From the NCBI GenBank assembly GCA_001786825.1, contig MFTL01000027.1, positions 19,245-25,739 of the forward strand: 6,495 nucleotides of DNA. The letters are read 5' to 3'. Both the position numbers and the translations under genes were made by a program. Numbering within the stretch: position 1 is the stretch's first letter; every line of letters starts with the position of its first letter. The notes under the pieces are model-generated. The model was given only the letters and a program-made list of their open reading frames with translations. It did not search any database and was not told the origin of the DNA. This DNA comes from Candidatus Nomurabacteria bacterium RIFCSPHIGHO2_01_FULL_39_9. GTDB lineage: Bacteria > Patescibacteriota > Minisyncoccia > Phycocordibacterales > DATEUR01. This document shows, piece after piece, positions 4,670-6,495 of the stretch.

Positions 4670-5737
4670 ATGCCTGCTAATTTAATTAAAGTATTTCTGC
4701 CCGCTATTATTGCCTTTTTAATTGGTATTTTTGCAACACCTTTTTTCACACATTTTTTCTACAAATACAAACTTTGGAAAAAAACATCTCGTAAAGAAGA
4801 TACTGATCTGCCGGCTAGTGAAGAAATTTCAGAGAATTATAAAAAACTTCATAATGCTGAAGAAGAAGTCAAAACTCCAAGACCCGGCGGAATAATTTTT
4901 TGGTTTTCAGTATTAGCAACTACCTTAATCATTTATCTAATTTCTAAAATATTTCCTCATATCATTACTATCAAACTTGATTTCTTGTCACGCAGTCAAA
5001 CTTGGCTGCCGATTTTTGCATTATTTACTGGCGCGTTCATTGGCTTGGCTGATGATCTTTTAACTATCTATATCAAAAAAGGAATATTTAGAAATGGTTT
5101 TCCACGACGCTTGATGGTTGTTATTGTTTCCGTTGTTGGTTTAATTGCGGGACTTTGGTTTTATAATAAATTAGGTGTCTCAAGTATTCATATTCCTTTC
5201 AATGGTGATTGGGATCTTTCTTTCTGGATCGTGCCTTTATTTATTTTAGTTTTTCTTGGGACTTTTTCTTCCGGCGTGATCGATGGCATTGATGGGCTAG
5301 CTGGCGGTGTTATGGCAACTACTTTCGCCGCTTTTGGCGCCATTGCTTATTTTCAAAACCAGCTCGACCTGGCCGCATTCTGCGCCGCTATTTTAGGCGC
5401 GCTTTTAGTTTTTCTTTGGTTTAACATTCCGCCGGCGAGATTTTATCTAGGCGAGACCGGTATGATGGCGCTTGTTTTTTCACTGCCAATTGTTGCTTTT
5501 ATGACGGATCAAGTGCTTCTTTTGCCTGTTATCGGCATCATGCTCGTCGTTACGAGCTTGTCGTCTTTTATCCAAATTATTTCTAAAAAATATTTTAAGA
5601 AAAAAGTTTTTCGAGTTGCACCGTTTCATCATCATCTGGAATCGCTTGGTTGGTCGCGCCCGAAGATTACAATGAGGTATTGGATTATTTCAGTCGTCTT
5701 TGCGATATTAGGAGTAATTATTGCATTTGTATCATAG
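4670..5737 (+). CDS. mraY: Phospho-N-acetylmuramoyl-pentapeptide-transferase (MraY)
   Basis: MraY transfers phospho-MurNAc-pentapeptide from its UDP carrier to undecaprenyl phosphate, making lipid I at the cytoplasmic face of the membrane. The 355-residue length (E. coli 360) and multiple membrane helices fit. Polyprenyl-phosphate transferase motifs appear in order: TPRPGGI (69-75), the Asp pair in GLADD (125-129), VIDGIDGLAGG (203-213), FNIPPARFYLGETG (251-264), and APFHHHLESLGW (317-328) followed by a RYWII helix. The HHH segment and the GWSRPKITMRYW context favour MraY over WecA/TagO. Oddities: TPTMGG is TPRPGG (WecA-like Arg), NLTDGLDG is GVIDGIDG, and the GDTG aspartate is Glu262. The first cytoplasmic loop (about 33-68) is charged and lacks the usual GQxIRxxGPxSH block. 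It starts a run with the next two genes (11-base gap to the kinase-like gene). Confidence 0.88.
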   Translation: MPANLIKVFLPAIIAFLIGIFATPFFTHFFYKYKLWKKTSRKEDTDLPASEEISENYKKLHNAEEEVKTPRPGGIIFWFSVLATTLIIYLISKIFPHIITIKLDFLSRSQTWLPIFALFTGAFIGLADDLLTIYIKKGIFRNGFPRRLMVVIVSVVGLIAGLWFYNKLGVSSIHIPFNGDWDLSFWIVPLFILVFLGTFSSGVIDGIDGLAGGVMATTFAAFGAIAYFQNQLDLAAFCAAILGALLVFLWFNIPPARFYLGETGMMALVFSLPIVAFMTDQVLLLPVIGIMLVVTSLSSFIQIISKKYFKKKVFRVAPFHHHLESLGWSRPKITMRYWIISVVFAILGVIIAFVS

Positions 5738-5748
5738 GCATTTATATC

Positions 5749-6420
5749 ATGAAAAAAGCTTTTGTTTTAATTGGTGCGCCGGGAAGTGGGAAGGGAACTC
5801 AAGCCGAGGTTTTAGCGAAGCGTTTTAAAGTCGTTCATTTTGAAACTTCAAAAATTCTGGAGCGTAAATTGAAAAAGCCAAAAACAAAAGAATTAAAAGA
5901 AGCAAAAAAATTATATGATACAGGGAAGCTTGTTACGCCGACAATAGTTGCCAAAGTTGTTTTAGAAGAAATTAGAAATCTTTGCCGAAAAGGGCTCGGC
6001 GTTGTTTTTTCCGGTTCACCGCGAATGCTTGCTGAAGCGAAAATTGATATACCGATTTTAGAACAATGTTTTGGTAAAAAAAATATTTTTGTTTTTTATA
6101 TTAAGCTGACAAAAAGAGAATCGGTCAGAAGAAATAGCGTCAGAAAAATTTGCGTTGCCAATCGCCATCCAATCCCGTTTGTTTTAAAAGAATTTAAGAA
6201 TGTCAAAAAATGTCCTTGGGATGGTTCAAAGATCGTCAGTCGTTCTTTGGATAAGCCTAAAATGATCGCTAAGCGCTATGATGTTTTTCTCAAAGACACT
6301 AAGCCGGTCATAAAATATTTTAAAGATAATAAATTTATTGTTCGGGTGGTTGATGGTGAACAATCTATTGAAAAAGTCCATAAAGACATAATAAAAGCAT
6401 ATGAAGCGTCAAAGCGTTGA
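5749..6420 (+). CDS. Adenylate kinase-like nucleoside monophosphate kinase (divergent)
   Basis: The 223 residues follow the long-LID adenylate kinase plan: ATP + AMP to 2 ADP in the cytoplasm for the family. The P-loop IGAPGSGKGTQAE (8-20) is canonical. The NMP-binding segment reads HFETSKILER (30-39) where adenylate kinases have ISTGDLLR, and the usual GFPR is GSPR (89-92), keeping the Arg. The LID region (about 128-168) has C135-V-A-N where a CxxC is expected, and then C155-P-W-D, resembling the second half of a zinc-binding LID. LDKPKMIAKRYDVF (168-181) matches the conserved DDxxxxxxxRLxVY helix. The ATG at 5749 places the P-loop at the normal position; an upstream ATG at 5650 would add residues coded within mraY. 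AMP specificity is uncertain. It overlaps the next gene by 20 bases. Confidence 0.82.
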   Translation: MKKAFVLIGAPGSGKGTQAEVLAKRFKVVHFETSKILERKLKKPKTKELKEAKKLYDTGKLVTPTIVAKVVLEEIRNLCRKGLGVVFSGSPRMLAEAKIDIPILEQCFGKKNIFVFYIKLTKRESVRRNSVRKICVANRHPIPFVLKEFKNVKKCPWDGSKIVSRSLDKPKMIAKRYDVFLKDTKPVIKYFKDNKFIVRVVDGEQSIEKVHKDIIKAYEASKR

Positions 6421-6495
6421 TCGAGTTTTTTTAGGTATCATAATAACGCTGGCTGTGATCGGCGTTTTTGTTTTTCTTTCAGCTTCGATGGGCGT
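6401..6495 (+). CDS. SEDS family protein (FtsW/RodA), N-terminal fragment
   Basis: Only 31 codons are in the window: MKRQSVDRVFL, then a hydrophobic helix GIIITLAVIGVFVFLSASMG. A short basic start, an Asp-Arg before the first helix and a Ser-Ala-Ser just after it match the N-terminus of SEDS glycosyltransferases, which polymerise lipid II (FtsW at the septum, RodA in elongation). The fragment cannot separate FtsW from RodA. The ATG at 6401 lies inside the kinase-like gene (20-base overlap) with no clear ribosome binding site. The position after mraY supports a cell-wall role. Confidence 0.65.
   Translation, partial: MKRQSVDRVFLGIIITLAVIGVFVFLSASMG

Noticed and set aside
5650..5748. Upstream ATG extending the kinase-like protein by 33 residues
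   Set aside because: The extension is encoded inside mraY in another frame and would push the P-loop far from the N-terminus; the ATG at 5749 gives the normal MKKAFVLIGAPGSGKG beginning.
1..6495. CRISPR array, insertion sequence, prophage or toxin-antitoxin module
   Set aside because: I saw no direct-repeat array, inverted terminal repeats, transposase or phage motifs; the only repeat is the protein-level acidic repeat.

Overview
The window looks like a chromosomal segment of a Candidate Phyla Radiation bacterium (Patescibacteria, most likely a parcubacterium-like lineage). The reasons are AT-rich DNA, tightly packed genes, a DUF5667-type secreted protein with a low-complexity tail, divergent versions of universal enzymes (MraY, adenylate kinase, LepA), tRNA genes without an encoded CCA, and an almost complete lack of Shine-Dalgarno sequences. 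The lineage is inferred from style and protein similarity, not from a marker tree. The genetic code appears standard: TGA ends the PH-domain and adenylate kinase-like genes and does not occur inside any gene.

Layout. Positions 1-661 (+) hold the 3' part of a DUF5667-like protein with an acidic tripeptide repeat and a four-cysteine tail. 673-1371 (-) is rsmE (16S rRNA m3U1498 methyltransferase), convergent with it. 1397-3172 (+) is lepA (elongation factor 4), divergent from rsmE across only 25 bp. 3176-3283 (-) is a 35-residue single-span membrane peptide gene. 3329-3697 (+) is a DivIC/FtsB-type division protein. 3706-3856 (-) holds tRNA-Gly(CCC) and tRNA-Ala(GGC). 3887-4570 (+) is a membrane protein with a bacterial PH domain. 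4568-4642 (-) is tRNA-Glu(CTC), whose 3' end contains the stop codon of the PH gene. 4670-5737 (+) is mraY, 5749-6420 (+) an adenylate kinase-like gene, and 6401-6495 (+) the first 31 codons of a probable SEDS (FtsW/RodA) gene. No stretch over 300 bases lacks a gene.

Together these are translation genes (rsmE, lepA, three tRNAs) interleaved with cell-envelope and division genes (DivIC/FtsB-like, mraY, ftsW/rodA-like). MraY makes lipid I and SEDS proteins polymerise lipid II, so the right end resembles a reduced division/cell-wall cluster with a nucleotide kinase inserted.

The most striking non-coding pattern is at the starts. Six genes that begin a transcription unit each have a -10-like hexamer ending only 5-7 bases before the ATG and no ribosome binding site. 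This implies leaderless mRNAs with the transcript starting at or within a base or two of the A of the ATG. Several of these promoters face a second promoter on the other strand within a few bases.
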